DNA of 54,804 bases from Saccharibacillus sp. CPCC 101409. Lineage in GTDB: Bacteria > Bacillota > Bacilli > Paenibacillales > Paenibacillaceae. The notes under the pieces are model-generated. The model was not told the origin of the DNA. It ran no database searches and worked only from the letters and a program-made list of their open reading frames with translations. Location of the stretch: positions 1-54,804 of the forward strand of contig NZ_JAULSA010000022.1 in the NCBI RefSeq assembly GCF_030518235.1, read 5' to 3'. Position numbers and translations under genes: made by a program. Positions 1 through 8,410 of the stretch are shown one piece after another (within the stretch, counting starts at the first letter, position 1; every line of letters begins with the position of its first letter).

Positions 1-309
1 GTGCTGGCGAAGCTGCTGCCGCAAACGTCGGCATCGACAACGACAGCGGCAAGCTTCAGCGACCTGAGCGGCAGCCATTGGGCGGCTCAGGCGGCCGGCC
101 GACTGCAAGCGGCGGGCGTGATTACGGGCTATGCCGACGGCAGCTTCAAGCCGAACCGGGATATCACCCGCGCCGAAGCGGTGTCGATGATTAACCGCTT
201 GATCGGACTGGACGCGTCGCGCAGCGAAGCGGGCAGCGGGCAGTGGAAAGACGTAGCCGGCAGCTACTGGGCGTACGACGCCATTCGCGCGGCTTCGATG
301 AACCGCTAA
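1..309 (+). CDS. SLH-domain protein, C-terminal fragment
   Basis: Only the C-terminal end of this gene lies in the window; the GTG at position 1 is probably not its true start. The visible 102 residues hold one full S-layer homology motif at about residues 19-70, with the typical 'FSDLSGSHWA', 'GYADGSFKPN' and 'ITRAEAVSMINR' segments. A second, cut-short motif starts at 'WKDVAGSYWA' and stops after about 20 residues. SLH repeats in this bacterial group anchor exported proteins to pyruvylated secondary cell-wall polymer. The function of the missing N-terminal part cannot be read. The early end of the last repeat may be natural or may reflect a truncation. A strong terminator follows. Confidence 0.85.
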   Translation: MLAKLLPQTSASTTTAASFSDLSGSHWAAQAAGRLQAAGVITGYADGSFKPNRDITRAEAVSMINRLIGLDASRSEAGSGQWKDVAGSYWAYDAIRAASMNR

Positions 310-354
310 ACTCGCGGACCGCTTCAACGAACAGATGGATTCGGGCAGACTTCA

Positions 355-393
355 AGAGACGCCCCGGCCTCCCCAAGGCCGGGGCGTCTCTTT
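355..393 (+). terminator. Rho-independent terminator after the SLH gene
   Basis: A perfect 16-bp GC-rich stem beginning AGAGACGCCCCGG closes over a CCCC loop and is followed by TTT. It sits about 45 bp after the SLH stop codon and insulates it from the next gene. Confidence 0.85.
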
Positions 394-581
394 GTCGATA
401 TGCCTTCGCCGTATCGATCGCGCAGCATCCGCCGCAGCGCAAGCCGCGCCGAATCCTGCGCCCCGCCCGCACAACCTTTTTCCAAGCTCGCTGTCCACAG
501 GCCGCCAATCCGGTTAATAAAGAGTAAACACCCTGCGACAAACGCACGAACCATCCCACCATACGGAAAGGTGTGACCGCC

Positions 582-1268
582 ATGACCCGCGTGCTGCTGC
601 TCATCGTCTGGCTGGCCTTCGTTGGATACGCGCTGTTCTTCGCGCCCGGAACGGGCGGAGGGGAAGACCCCTGGTTTGTGCCGCTGATCACGCTGCAGGC
701 GGACGAGCCGTCGCTGCTGGCCATGTTCACGCTGCTCGGATTGTTTCCGCTCGCCTACGCCTGCATGCTGCTGCGCCACGACGACCGGAAAGTTCCGGCC
801 TGGCCGTTTGTGCTGCTGTCGTTTGCGCTCGGCGCGTTCGCGCTGCTGCCGTACTATATTCTCACTTCGCATACCCACGCCGGCGCCCACGGGCTGCGGC
901 TGTCCGAAGGGATCCGCCGCACCGCGGAATCGCCGGTTACGCACGGCATCCTGTTTCTGCTCACGCTGCTGACGATGGGTTGCGGGCTGCTCGCGGGCGA
1001 TCTGAACGCGTATGCCGAAGCATTCCGCGCGTCGCGTTTTGTCAACGTAATGACGATCGACTTCGGCCTGCTCACGCTGCTGTCGGTGTACGCGATCTAT
1101 ACCGGCTCGCGCCGCCGCTCGCTGCCGCAGGCGACCGCGCTGCTCGGGCTGATCCCGATTCTCGGCCTGCTGATCTACATCTGGCTGACGCGCATGGACC
1201 AGAGCGCTTCGCCTTACGTCCCGTCGGCTCCGGCCGCACGCGGCAAACGCAAAGCGGGAGCCCGCTGA
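582..1268 (+). CDS. polytopic membrane protein of unknown function
   Basis: This 228-residue protein has about six hydrophobic helices (roughly residues 3-20, 40-62, 72-94, 120-140, 155-175 and 182-202) and a short basic tail. It should be an integral membrane protein. I do not recognise the family with certainty; its helix pattern resembles small DUF2834-like membrane proteins. The ATG at 582 is chosen over a GTG at 573 because the ribosome site GGAAAGG (565-571) sits at normal distance only from the ATG. The gene stands alone between two terminators, so context gives no functional clue. Confidence 0.75.
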   Translation: MTRVLLLIVWLAFVGYALFFAPGTGGGEDPWFVPLITLQADEPSLLAMFTLLGLFPLAYACMLLRHDDRKVPAWPFVLLSFALGAFALLPYYILTSHTHAGAHGLRLSEGIRRTAESPVTHGILFLLTLLTMGCGLLAGDLNAYAEAFRASRFVNVMTIDFGLLTLLSVYAIYTGSRRRSLPQATALLGLIPILGLLIYIWLTRMDQSASPYVPSAPAARGKRKAGAR

Positions 1269-1272
1269 AGCA

Positions 1273-1319
1273 GCCGAAAAACCGCGAAACCCGGGGAACT
1301 GGGGTCGCGGTTTTTCGGC
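1273..1319. terminator. bidirectional terminator between convergent genes
   Basis: A 15-bp perfect stem with arms GCCGAAAAACCGCGA and its complement encloses about 17 bases. The arms themselves carry A-runs and T-runs, so it can stop transcription from both the membrane-protein gene and the facing TetR gene. Confidence 0.8.
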
Positions 1320-1371
1320 GTATCGGAGCAGGAAGCGGCAGGCCGATCAACCGAACTTTTTTTAGGGGAAG

Positions 1372-2031
1372 TCAAAGCTTCCGTTCCCCGCTCCCGCCGC
1401 TGCGAAACACCACATCCGCCGGGGCGCTGCGCACAAACTCCAGCAGCTGCTCGGCCATATAAACGGGGGAATGGGCGAATCCGCCGCGAATCCATCCCAG
1501 AATCATGCCCCAGATCGCGTAAGACTGGTAGCCGGCGTACAGCTCGCGGTCGATCCGGGGATTGAAATGTTCGCCGCTGAGGTCGTGCAGAGTCAGTCCT
1601 TTGATTACGCCGCAGATGCGGTCGGGAAAGCCCGGCAGCGCCTGCGATTCGACGATCAGGGTATAGAAAGCGGCGTGGCGGTGCACATGTTCGAAGATGG
1701 TGACGGCCGAAGCGCTCAGTTCGCTGACGGCGAACGATTCCGCATTCCGGTAAGGCGCGCGAAACGAATCGACCAGGTCGTTGATCGCGTCGTCGACGGC
1801 TTCGGCCAGCAGTTCTTCTTTGGTCTGGTAATGCTTGTAAAACGTGCCGCGGTTCAGGTCCGCGCCGCGCACCAGGTCGGTGATGGAGATGTGTTTGAAC
1901 TCGCGCTGCCGCATCAGGCGGATCAGCGTTTCCTTGAGCGCGGCTTTGGACTTGCGGACGCGGCGGTCGGTCGTTTCCTCCGCGCCGGCGGCCGCTGTAT
2001 GCGCTTCTTCGTTCGGCGGGTTGGCGCTCAA
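1372..2031 (-). CDS. TetR/AcrR family transcriptional regulator
   Basis: A 219-residue TetR-type repressor. The N-terminal helix-turn-helix lies at about residues 25-75, with the family-typical 'ISITDLVRGADLNRGTFYKHY' stretch; the all-helical remainder is the ligand and dimer domain. I place the start at a TTG (2029-2031) because a strong site GGAGGGG lies just upstream; a longer reading to 2139 has no such site. It is divergent from the SDR gene at 2240. The space between holds a perfect 14-bp palindrome, so it probably represses that dehydrogenase and itself. The inducer is unknown. Confidence 0.85.
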   Translation of the reverse strand: MSANPPNEEAHTAAAGAEETTDRRVRKSKAALKETLIRLMRQREFKHISITDLVRGADLNRGTFYKHYQTKEELLAEAVDDAINDLVDSFRAPYRNAESFAVSELSASAVTIFEHVHRHAAFYTLIVESQALPGFPDRICGVIKGLTLHDLSGEHFNPRIDRELYAGYQSYAIWGMILGWIRGGFAHSPVYMAEQLLEFVRSAPADVVFRSGGSGERKL

Positions 2032-2180
2032 ATCGTTCCCCTCCTTCTCTTGCTTGCTGCTGCAAACCCCGGCTAATCGACAAATCGGATGCCGAATGTT
2101 TGTTAACGCACAAAAGCGCTTTCTTTTACACACTGTCAAAGTTGTTCAAGTTTGTTTATACTGAATTTAAAGTAAAATAA

Positions 2181-2194
2181 TGAACAATTGTTCA
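2181..2194. promoter_or_regulatory. candidate operator of the divergent TetR regulator
   Basis: A perfect palindrome TGAACAATTGTTCA lies between the divergent TetR and SDR genes. The half-site TTGTTCA recurs once at 2142-2148. TetR repressors bind such dyads in the shared promoter region, so this is the best operator candidate. Binding is inferred. Confidence 0.6.
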
Positions 2195-2239
2195 CGAACA
2201 TCATACCAAATCTGCGGCAACTTCGGGGAGGATACAACG

Positions 2240-2998
2240 ATGAAACTTCAGGGCAAAACGGCAATCGTAACAGGCGCGGCATCCGGCATGGGGCGCAGCA
2301 TCGCGATCCTGTACGCGGCGGAAGGCGCGAAAGTGGCGGTCTCGGACATCAATCTCGAAGCGGCGGAAAAAGTGACGCAGGAGATCAAGGACGCGGGCGG
2401 CGAAGCGTTTGCGATCAAAACGAACGTGGCGTCCGAAGAAGACATTCAGGCGCTGGTCGATCAAACGGTGCAGAAGTACGGTACGCTTGATATCCTTGTC
2501 AACAACGCCGGCATCATGGACAACTTCGTGCCCGCGGGCGAGCTGACGGACGAACTGTGGGAGCGTGTATTTGCGATCAACACAACCGGCCCGATGCGCG
2601 CGATTCGCAAAGCCCTTCCGATCTTCCTGGAAAAAGGGCGGGGCGTGATCGTGAACGTCGCTTCGGCGGGCGGGCTCAACGGTTCGCGCGCGGGCGCGGC
2701 TTACACGGCGTCCAAGCACGCGGTGGTCGGCCTGACGAAGAACGTCGGCTTCCAGTACGCGGTCAAAGGCATCCGCTGCAACGCGATCGCGCCGGGCGGC
2801 GTGGCGACCAATATCTCCGCGTCCATGACGCAGCCGAGCGAATTCGGCGCGCAGCGCGCGATGGCCGGCATGAACCTCAATCCGCGCGTCGGCGAACCGG
2901 ACGAGATTGCCAAGGTGGCGCTGTTCCTCGGTTCCGACGACGCCAGCTTCGTGAACGGCGTAACGCTTGCCGCGGACGCGGGCTGGACGGCTTACTGA
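2240..2998 (+). CDS. short-chain dehydrogenase/reductase (SDR)
   Basis: A 252-residue classical SDR oxidoreductase. The nucleotide-binding motif TGAASGMG is at residues 11-18, NNAG near residue 88, and the catalytic set is a serine in 'NVASAGG' plus 'YTASK' near residue 153. It should reduce a carbonyl or oxidise an alcohol with NAD(P)(H); the substrate cannot be read from sequence. The start follows GGGGAGGA at 2225-2232. A terminator follows the stop, so it is monocistronic. Its divergent TetR neighbour suggests induction by a small, perhaps toxic, molecule. Confidence 0.9.
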   Translation: MKLQGKTAIVTGAASGMGRSIAILYAAEGAKVAVSDINLEAAEKVTQEIKDAGGEAFAIKTNVASEEDIQALVDQTVQKYGTLDILVNNAGIMDNFVPAGELTDELWERVFAINTTGPMRAIRKALPIFLEKGRGVIVNVASAGGLNGSRAGAAYTASKHAVVGLTKNVGFQYAVKGIRCNAIAPGGVATNISASMTQPSEFGAQRAMAGMNLNPRVGEPDEIAKVALFLGSDDASFVNGVTLAADAGWTAY

Positions 2999-3063
2999 TG
3001 GCTTCCCGGAACCGAATCCGGTGCTGAATATCTACAATTTTTCTTTAAAATGGCTCTAAAATA

Positions 3064-3096
3064 GCTCTCTCGGCCTAAATCCGAGAGGGCTTTTTC
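3064..3096 (+). terminator. terminator after SDR gene
   Basis: The hairpin CTCTCGG-CCTAAAT-CCGAGAG is followed by GGCTTTTTC, a typical factor-independent terminator. Confidence 0.8.
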
Positions 3097-3250
3097 TACG
3101 TATTGTACGATGTGCGGCCAGACTGCGAATCTTCCGCATTTTCCCCATAAGCTGGATAACCCGCTTTCGGTGTACGGTATGTCTCCAAATCGAGCGTGCG
3201 GGTAACGGACAGGCGAAGAACCCATACAGATAAAGACAGGAGTGGAGCGT

Positions 3251-3529
3251 GTGAATATTTACGAAGAGTTGGAAAAGATCGACGGGCGAGAAGCGTTTAT
3301 CGCGTTTGTGCACCGGTTAACGAACGATCTGGAGCATAACCGCGAGGCTTGGGCGAATCCGACGCTGGAAGATTATTTGCAGGGGATCGCTTCGTGGGTC
3401 GAAGACGGCGTGGAAAAGCCGGGCGAAGCCGCGAGCCGTTTTCCGGGAACGGAGAAGATTAAGCGCCGGAGCGATGTGGAATGGGAAAGATTGGCGTTCC
3501 TGCTGTTCGCGGCGGGACGGTACGAGTAA
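3251..3529 (+). CDS. DUF7660-like small protein
   Basis: A 92-residue acidic, soluble protein. The pattern 'FIAFVHRLTNDLEHN', 'WANPTLEDYLQGIASWVED' and 'WERLAFLLFAAGRYE' matches the DUF7660 family as I remember it; the function of that family is unknown. The GTG at 3251 is preferred because AGGAGTGGAG ends just before it; an upstream in-frame GTG at 3242 lies inside that ribosome site. The gene is monocistronic and followed by a very strong terminator. Confidence 0.7.
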   Translation: MNIYEELEKIDGREAFIAFVHRLTNDLEHNREAWANPTLEDYLQGIASWVEDGVEKPGEAASRFPGTEKIKRRSDVEWERLAFLLFAAGRYE

Positions 3530-3558
3530 GATACACGGAGCCGATAACGATTGCAAGG

Positions 3559-3621
3559 CTCCGGCTCCGCCCGGCGAACGGCGCGTTCAGGCGCGTGCCC
3601 GCCCGCGGAGCCGGAGTTTTT
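3559..3621 (+). terminator. strong terminator after DUF7660 gene
   Basis: A perfect 12-bp stem (CTCCGGCTCCGC with its complement at 3605-3616) encloses about 34 bases and is followed immediately by TTTTT. Confidence 0.8.
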
Positions 3622-3765
3622 GGCCGTCTGCGGGAGCGGATCCCGGAATGTATCGTTTTTCTTCCATTATTCATGGTATAGTGAACACGGAAACAATGCG
3701 GACGGACGTTGGATAAACGAGTGCGAGCAGTATCCAATTTTAATATAGATGGAGAGTTAACGATC

Positions 3766-5775
3766 ATGAGCGAGCAAAAAGACAAGTCTACCGGAATCAG
3801 CCGCAAGGAGCGCAAACTTCAAACGGCAAAAGCGGAAAAAAAGAAAAATCGGCCTTCGGGCAAAAAAAAGCCGGGCGTTAAGCGCAATGCGCTGCCGGGC
3901 AAAGAAAAAAGTGTCGGAAGCGCGGTCGATACGGCTGCGGCGGCACAAAGCGCAAACGCGGATTCGGCGGCGGAAAAGCGCAAGCCAAACCCGGCTCCGC
4001 GCCAAGAACGCGGCGAACGCGGCTCTGCAGCGGGACGCGGCCGTTCTTCGGCGCAGCCGCGCCCGGCCAAACCGGTCGGCGAAGCGGAACGCCTCAGCCC
4101 GAGCGAGCGTTACGAGAAGCGCCAAAGCGAGCGTGCAAACGCAGCCGCGGCGAGCCAAACGTCCGGGCAGCCCAAAACGGGCGGCAAGCGCGGAAAGCCG
4201 GTTTCGGCGTCGGGTCGACCTTACGCGGGCAGTAAACCGGATGCGGTCGGCGCGGATATGGGCAAAACGAAAGACGGGTATGTGCAGCGGCCGTCCGCGG
4301 CAGTAGGCAAAAATCCGTATCCGGGCGGCGGCGCGGCGGAGAAAAGTCCGGCTGCTCCGGCGGACGCCGAGCAGATCAAAGTCGGCGACGGCATCGTCGT
4401 GACGATCAAGCGCATCGGCATCAACGGCGAAGGCGTCGGCTACTACCGGCGCAAAGCGGTCTTTATCGACGGCGCGATCACGAACGAAGTGGTCAAAGCG
4501 GAAGTGCTGGAGACGCAGGAGAAATTCCTGAAGGCCAGGCTGCTTGAAGTGGAAAAGAAATCGCCCGACCGGGTGGAACCGCCTTGTCCCGTATTCGGGA
4601 TCTGCGGCGGCTGCCAGATCCAGCATATTTCGTACGAGGGACAACTGCGTGCCAAGCTGGACATCGTGCGCGAAGCGTTCAGCCGCTACGCGAAGCTGAA
4701 CGATCTCAAGATCAAGCCGACCCTCGGCATGGACCGGCCGTGGGATTACCGCAACAAAGCGCAGCTTCAAGTCGAGCGCCGCGACGTCAAAGGATCGAAA
4801 AGCGAGATTATCGCCGGCCTGTACGAGATCGGCACTCACGAGATCGTGGACATCAGCGGCTGCCCGATCCAGCACCCGCAGGTCAACCGCGCGATCGACC
4901 GCGTCAAAGCCGTGCTCGGCGAACTGAATATCCCGCTGTCCAAAGGCGACAGCCGGGGCGGGCGCAGCGATATCAAAGACAGCGGTCCGCGCAAAGGCGT
5001 GCGCACCATCGTCGTGCGCGCGGGCTTCCAGTCCGGCGAACTCCAGGTCACGCTGGTGACCGAGACGGCCGACCTGCCGCGCCAGGGCGACCTGATCGAG
5101 CGCCTGCGGCTCGAACTGCCGGAGATGAGCGGGTTGTCGCTCAACGTGAACCCGCTCAAGACCCCGCTGATCTTCGGCGAACGCACGATCAGCCTCTGGG
5201 GCTCCGAAGCGATGAAGGAATCGCTCGGCGACCTGAACTTTGAGCTGTCGCCGCGGGCGTTCTTCCAGCTCAATCCGGAGCAGACGGTCAAACTGTACGA
5301 GACCGTCCGGACCGCCGCCGCCCTCACGGGCAAAGAGACCGTCGTCGACGCCTACTGCGGCACAGGCACCATCGGCCTGTGGCTGGCCCCGTATGCCGCC
5401 GAGATCCGCGGCATCGAAGTCATCCCCGAAGCCGTCGAAGACGCGCGGCGCAACGCCGCCCTGAACGGCCGAGACAACGCCCAATTCTTCGCCGGCGAAG
5501 TCGAAGACCTGCTGCCGCGCTGGGCCAAAGACGGCCTGGCCCCGGACGTGATCGTCGCCGACCCTCCGCGCGTTGGCCTGGATCGCAAGTTCTTAGAGAC
5601 GGTGCTGCGCGCGAAGCCGCAGAAATTCGTCTACGTGTCCTGCAACCCTTCGACCCTGGCGAAAGACTGCAAAGTGCTGCTGGACGGCGGCTACGAGATC
5701 CAATCGGTACAGCCGGTGGATATGTTCCCGCAGACGAGCCAGGTGGAGTGCGTGACGGTGCTGGTGAAGAAATAA
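3766..5775 (+). CDS. rlmD: 23S rRNA (uracil-C5)-methyltransferase RlmD-like, with long N-terminal extension
   Basis: A 669-residue RumA/RlmD-type enzyme that methylates uracil C5 in 23S rRNA using S-adenosylmethionine. After about 200 residues of low-complexity Lys/Arg/Ala/Pro-rich sequence comes a TRAM domain ('IKVGDGIVVTIKRIGINGEG'), then a Fe-S-type cysteine cluster 'CPVFGICGGC'. The methyltransferase fold follows with 'DAYCGTGTIGLW', 'DPPRVGLD' (from residue 599) and the nucleophile Cys626 in 'VSCNPSTLAKD'. Family members are usually about 460 residues, so the basic extension is unusual and may bind RNA. The ATG at 3766 follows GGAGAG; an upstream in-frame start at 3709 lacks a clear site. 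Confidence 0.92.
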   Translation: MSEQKDKSTGISRKERKLQTAKAEKKKNRPSGKKKPGVKRNALPGKEKSVGSAVDTAAAAQSANADSAAEKRKPNPAPRQERGERGSAAGRGRSSAQPRPAKPVGEAERLSPSERYEKRQSERANAAAASQTSGQPKTGGKRGKPVSASGRPYAGSKPDAVGADMGKTKDGYVQRPSAAVGKNPYPGGGAAEKSPAAPADAEQIKVGDGIVVTIKRIGINGEGVGYYRRKAVFIDGAITNEVVKAEVLETQEKFLKARLLEVEKKSPDRVEPPCPVFGICGGCQIQHISYEGQLRAKLDIVREAFSRYAKLNDLKIKPTLGMDRPWDYRNKAQLQVERRDVKGSKSEIIAGLYEIGTHEIVDISGCPIQHPQVNRAIDRVKAVLGELNIPLSKGDSRGGRSDIKDSGPRKGVRTIVVRAGFQSGELQVTLVTETADLPRQGDLIERLRLELPEMSGLSLNVNPLKTPLIFGERTISLWGSEAMKESLGDLNFELSPRAFFQLNPEQTVKLYETVRTAAALTGKETVVDAYCGTGTIGLWLAPYAAEIRGIEVIPEAVEDARRNAALNGRDNAQFFAGEVEDLLPRWAKDGLAPDVIVADPPRVGLDRKFLETVLRAKPQKFVYVSCNPSTLAKDCKVLLDGGYEIQSVQPVDMFPQTSQVECVTVLVKK

Positions 5776-5800
5776 GTTTCATTAAAAGTACGAAACGACG

Positions 5801-5832
5801 AAGTCTGAGCGGGATGCCCGTTCAGGCTTTTT
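5801..5832 (+). terminator. terminator after rlmD
   Basis: An 11-bp stem GTCTGAGCGGG / CCCGTTCAGGC with an ATG loop is followed by TTTTT. Confidence 0.8.
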
Positions 5833-5897
5833 GTGACGCAAATTTCCCGGAACCTTGTAAGCGCCGCCGGAACTTTTTCTCGCTTCATCGTGATGGT

Positions 5898-6821
5898 TCA
5901 GCGTTGAGGCGGCAGCGAATAAGCAACGCCGGTCAATCGCTCGCTGATCTCCCACAGCTGTCCGCACAGAGCCGGATCAACCGCTTTCGCCGGCATCTTG
6001 ATTTCCTTCGGCGAACCGGTCAAGCCGAGCAGGCCGGAAGGCGCCCAGAACGAACCGTTGGCGGCCATGGGATCGCAGGCTGCGCGCAGGATCGACAGCG
6101 CGCCTTCCGAAGCCGGCTGAGAAGTTAACGGGGTCAACACGCGCCGGAATAAAAATCCGCCGCTTTTTTGCAGATTGGTGGGAGAGCCTCCGGGATGCGC
6201 GGCGGCCGCTGTCGTGCTCGAACCGGACTGTTTCAACCGGGCGGCCAACTCGCGGATAAACATAAGATTTGCGAGCTTGCTTTGTCCGTAAGCCGCCATT
6301 TTGACGTAACGTCTGCGTTCGTAATTAAGATCGTTCAGATGGATCGAGCCCATCACGCCCGCCAAACTCGTCATCGACGCGATTCGCGAATCCGGGGTTT
6401 GCAGAATAAGCGGAAGCAGCCGACCCGTCAGCGCGAAATGCCCCAGGTGATTGGTTCCGAATTGAAGCTCGAAGCCCTTCTTGGTATGCGAGAACGGAGG
6501 AATCATCACGCCTGCATTGTTGATTAGCAGATCAAGGCGCCCGTACTTCCGCCGCACCTCTTCCGCGCATTCGGATACCGAATCCAGGTCGGCCAGATCG
6601 AGCTTTATCCCGGACAACTTTGCGCGGGGAACCTGCTCGGCAATTTGTTGGATCGCGGCTCCGACTTTGTTTGCGTCACGGCTTGCCAGAATCACTTCCG
6701 CGCCTTTTTGTGCCAGCATCAGCGCTTCCTGATAGCCCAGGCCGGAGTTGGCTCCCGTAATGAGGACGACTTTTCCGCTCTGGTCGGGAATCTGATCGTA
6801 GGTCCATTTTTCGTGCGGCAT
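5898..6821 (-). CDS. SDR oxidoreductase, retinol-dehydrogenase-like
   Basis: A 307-residue extended-length SDR. TGANSGLG at residues 22-29 binds the cofactor, NNAG is present, and 'YGQSKLAN' carries the catalytic Tyr and Lys. The N-terminal 'WTYDQIPDQSGKVVLITG' is typical of the retinol dehydrogenase / protochlorophyllide-reductase-like group common in soil bacteria. The substrate is unknown. It lies 37 bp downstream of the NAD(P)H-binding gene on the same strand and is probably in one transcript with it, controlled by the divergent TetR gene at 7761. Confidence 0.88.
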   Translation of the reverse strand: MPHEKWTYDQIPDQSGKVVLITGANSGLGYQEALMLAQKGAEVILASRDANKVGAAIQQIAEQVPRAKLSGIKLDLADLDSVSECAEEVRRKYGRLDLLINNAGVMIPPFSHTKKGFELQFGTNHLGHFALTGRLLPLILQTPDSRIASMTSLAGVMGSIHLNDLNYERRRYVKMAAYGQSKLANLMFIRELAARLKQSGSSTTAAAAHPGGSPTNLQKSGGFLFRRVLTPLTSQPASEGALSILRAACDPMAANGSFWAPSGLLGLTGSPKEIKMPAKAVDPALCGQLWEISERLTGVAYSLPPQR

Positions 6822-6858
6822 TATCGTGCTCCTCTCCGCTAAAAGTCCGTTATACGGT

Positions 6859-7560
6859 TTATCGTCCGACGTTCACGATCTTCCCGGTCCAGCCGGGCTC
6901 GCTCACCGCCGCTCGCACCAGGCAGTCGGCGCAGTCCGCAAAAGGCAGCGCCCGAAGCAGCGAGATGCGAGCGGCCGGACCGGCCGTGTAGTTCAGCGTG
7001 CCGTCGGCATATCGAAGGAGCGACGCCCGAACAATGACCCAGTCCAGATTACTTTGCCTTACAGCTTGTTCGGCAATCGCTTTATCTTCGATGGCTTTCC
7101 GGTAGATCCGGCGCATGATGCGGACCGCCCGACGATTAAAGGCGGATAGTTCTGTGCCCTCGCTCAAATTAATGCCGCTTTGCATCACCAGCCGTTTTAC
7201 TCCGCCGCGCCGGCTGGCGGTCAGGATATTCGCCATGCCTTCCGACATGATCGTGCCCGGTGTGTAGTTGGCCGCCATTACGCGCATACCCGCCTTGAAA
7301 TTGAAAAATTTGCCCTGCGCACCGTTCGTCGAAACGCCGCTCGGCGGACCGATACAGCTGATGACCGCATCCGCGCCGGCGATGGCGTTGACTATATCCG
7401 ATTCGTCGAATACATCTCCCCGCCGCACGATGAGCCGCTGCGCGGGAACGACGGCTTCCGGCCGCCGCGCCACGGCGATCACCTCATGTCCCTGCTCAAG
7501 CGCCTGCTTCACCACTTGACTTCCGGTTCCTCCGGTCGCTCCGATAACCGCAATTTTCAT
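6859..7560 (-). CDS. NAD(P)H-binding (NmrA/atypical SDR) protein
   Basis: A 233-residue atypical SDR of the NAD(P)H-binding type. The dinucleotide motif GATGGTG is at residues 7-13, followed by 'EVIAVARRPEAV' and 'DAVISCIGPPSG'. Such proteins act as flavin- or quinone-type reductases or as redox sensors. No classical YxxxK is evident. It starts at the ATG ending at 7560, the first gene of a two-gene minus-strand operon. The intergenic region to the divergent TetR gene contains two related dyads, so repression by that regulator is likely. Confidence 0.85.
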   Translation of the reverse strand: MKIAVIGATGGTGSQVVKQALEQGHEVIAVARRPEAVVPAQRLIVRRGDVFDESDIVNAIAGADAVISCIGPPSGVSTNGAQGKFFNFKAGMRVMAANYTPGTIMSEGMANILTASRRGGVKRLVMQSGINLSEGTELSAFNRRAVRIMRRIYRKAIEDKAIAEQAVRQSNLDWVIVRASLLRYADGTLNYTAGPAARISLLRALPFADCADCLVRAAVSEPGWTGKIVNVGR

Positions 7561-7617
7561 TCATGAATTCTCCTTCAACAGGGATCTTTAACAGCTTCGT
7601 TTCGAAACGATAAATAC

Positions 7618-7710
7618 ACACTAGTGTACTAAGAAACGATTATGTATAATTGTAGACGGAAATAAAAGGGATGCAATTTGTAAAAAGGGGAGTTTCGTGT
7701 ATTAGTACAC
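7618..7710. promoter_or_regulatory. two dyad operators between oxidoreductase operon and TetR gene
   Basis: ACACTAGTGT at 7618-7627 is a perfect palindrome inside the longer TACACACTAGTGTACTA. A second dyad GTGTA-TTAG-TACAC lies at 7697-7710. Both share the GTGTACTA/TAGTACAC core, as expected for paired sites of one TetR dimer. The second dyad is itself nested in an outer inverted repeat AGGGGAG/CTCCCCT (7686-7692 and 7713-7719). Confidence 0.6.
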
Positions 7711-7760
7711 ACCTCCCCTGAAATTGTGTCTTTACGATGCGAAAGGCGGGTGCCGTTTAA

Positions 7761-8336
7761 GTGGTCAAAGTGGATCGGCGAATACGTAAATCCCGGGAAG
7801 CGATCAAACGGGCCGTAATTGAATTAATGAACGAACAGGAATTCGATCAGATCACGATCCAGGACATCTCGGAGCGGGCGGACGTCAGCCGCAAAACAAT
7901 TTATCTGCATTATCTGGACAAATTCGATCTTTTGGATAAACTGATCGAAGAGCATATCGACGATTTGCGGAAGATTTGCGATTCGACGGACGACGCCGCC
8001 GATTATCGGGAAGCCGGAGTATTGTGGTTCGAGTATTTCGAGCGCCATTCGTTATTCTTTTCCGCACTGCTTGCCAGTAAAGGGAGCCTCTTTTTTCGCA
8101 ATCGGTTCCTGGAATTTTTCCTTCGGGAGTTGGAGAAAGGGAAGCGGAGTTCCCAACAAAGCGGCCGGGATGCGGCAGACGGTGTCGATATCGATATCCA
8201 GTTCCTGGGGGCGGCGATCGTAGGGATCGTGGAGTGGTGGTTCAAGAATGGAAAGCCTTATTCTCCCGACTTTATGGCGATGCGGTTGGGAACGCTGCTT
8301 GACCGGAATCTCGAAGCGATTTTGTCGCCTGTTTGA
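7761..8336 (+). CDS. TetR/AcrR family transcriptional regulator
   Basis: A 191-residue TetR-type regulator. 'ITIQDISERADVSRKTIYLHY' near residues 32-52 is the helix-turn-helix. The C-terminal region with 'YFERHSLFFSALLASKG' and 'GIVEWWFKNGKPYSP' resembles the TetR_C_7 / YxaF-like group. The start is the GTG at 7761 with GAAAGGCGGG upstream; a GTG at 7770 is an alternative. It is divergent from two NAD(P)-dependent oxidoreductases and probably represses them and itself through the two dyads between. Confidence 0.85.
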   Translation: MVKVDRRIRKSREAIKRAVIELMNEQEFDQITIQDISERADVSRKTIYLHYLDKFDLLDKLIEEHIDDLRKICDSTDDAADYREAGVLWFEYFERHSLFFSALLASKGSLFFRNRFLEFFLRELEKGKRSSQQSGRDAADGVDIDIQFLGAAIVGIVEWWFKNGKPYSPDFMAMRLGTLLDRNLEAILSPV

Positions 8337-8410
8337 CCAGGGCGTGTCTTAAATAGACCGGCTTGAAATAGAATATCCCGACACGAATATCAGATAGAGA
8401 GGTTTTAAAC

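Noticed and set aside
3757..5484. 575-residue minus-strand open frame opposite rlmD
   Set aside because: A high-GC shadow frame: low-information Arg/Ala/Phe-rich sequence, no ribosome site, fully opposite a clear RlmD gene. The same applies to other long frames opposite the transporter, melA and TetM-like genes.
8340..8353. GGGCGTGTCTTAAA after the second TetR gene, resembling the MITE end
   Set aside because: Only about 12 bp match, no TA flank and no second end nearby; could be chance or a very old remnant.
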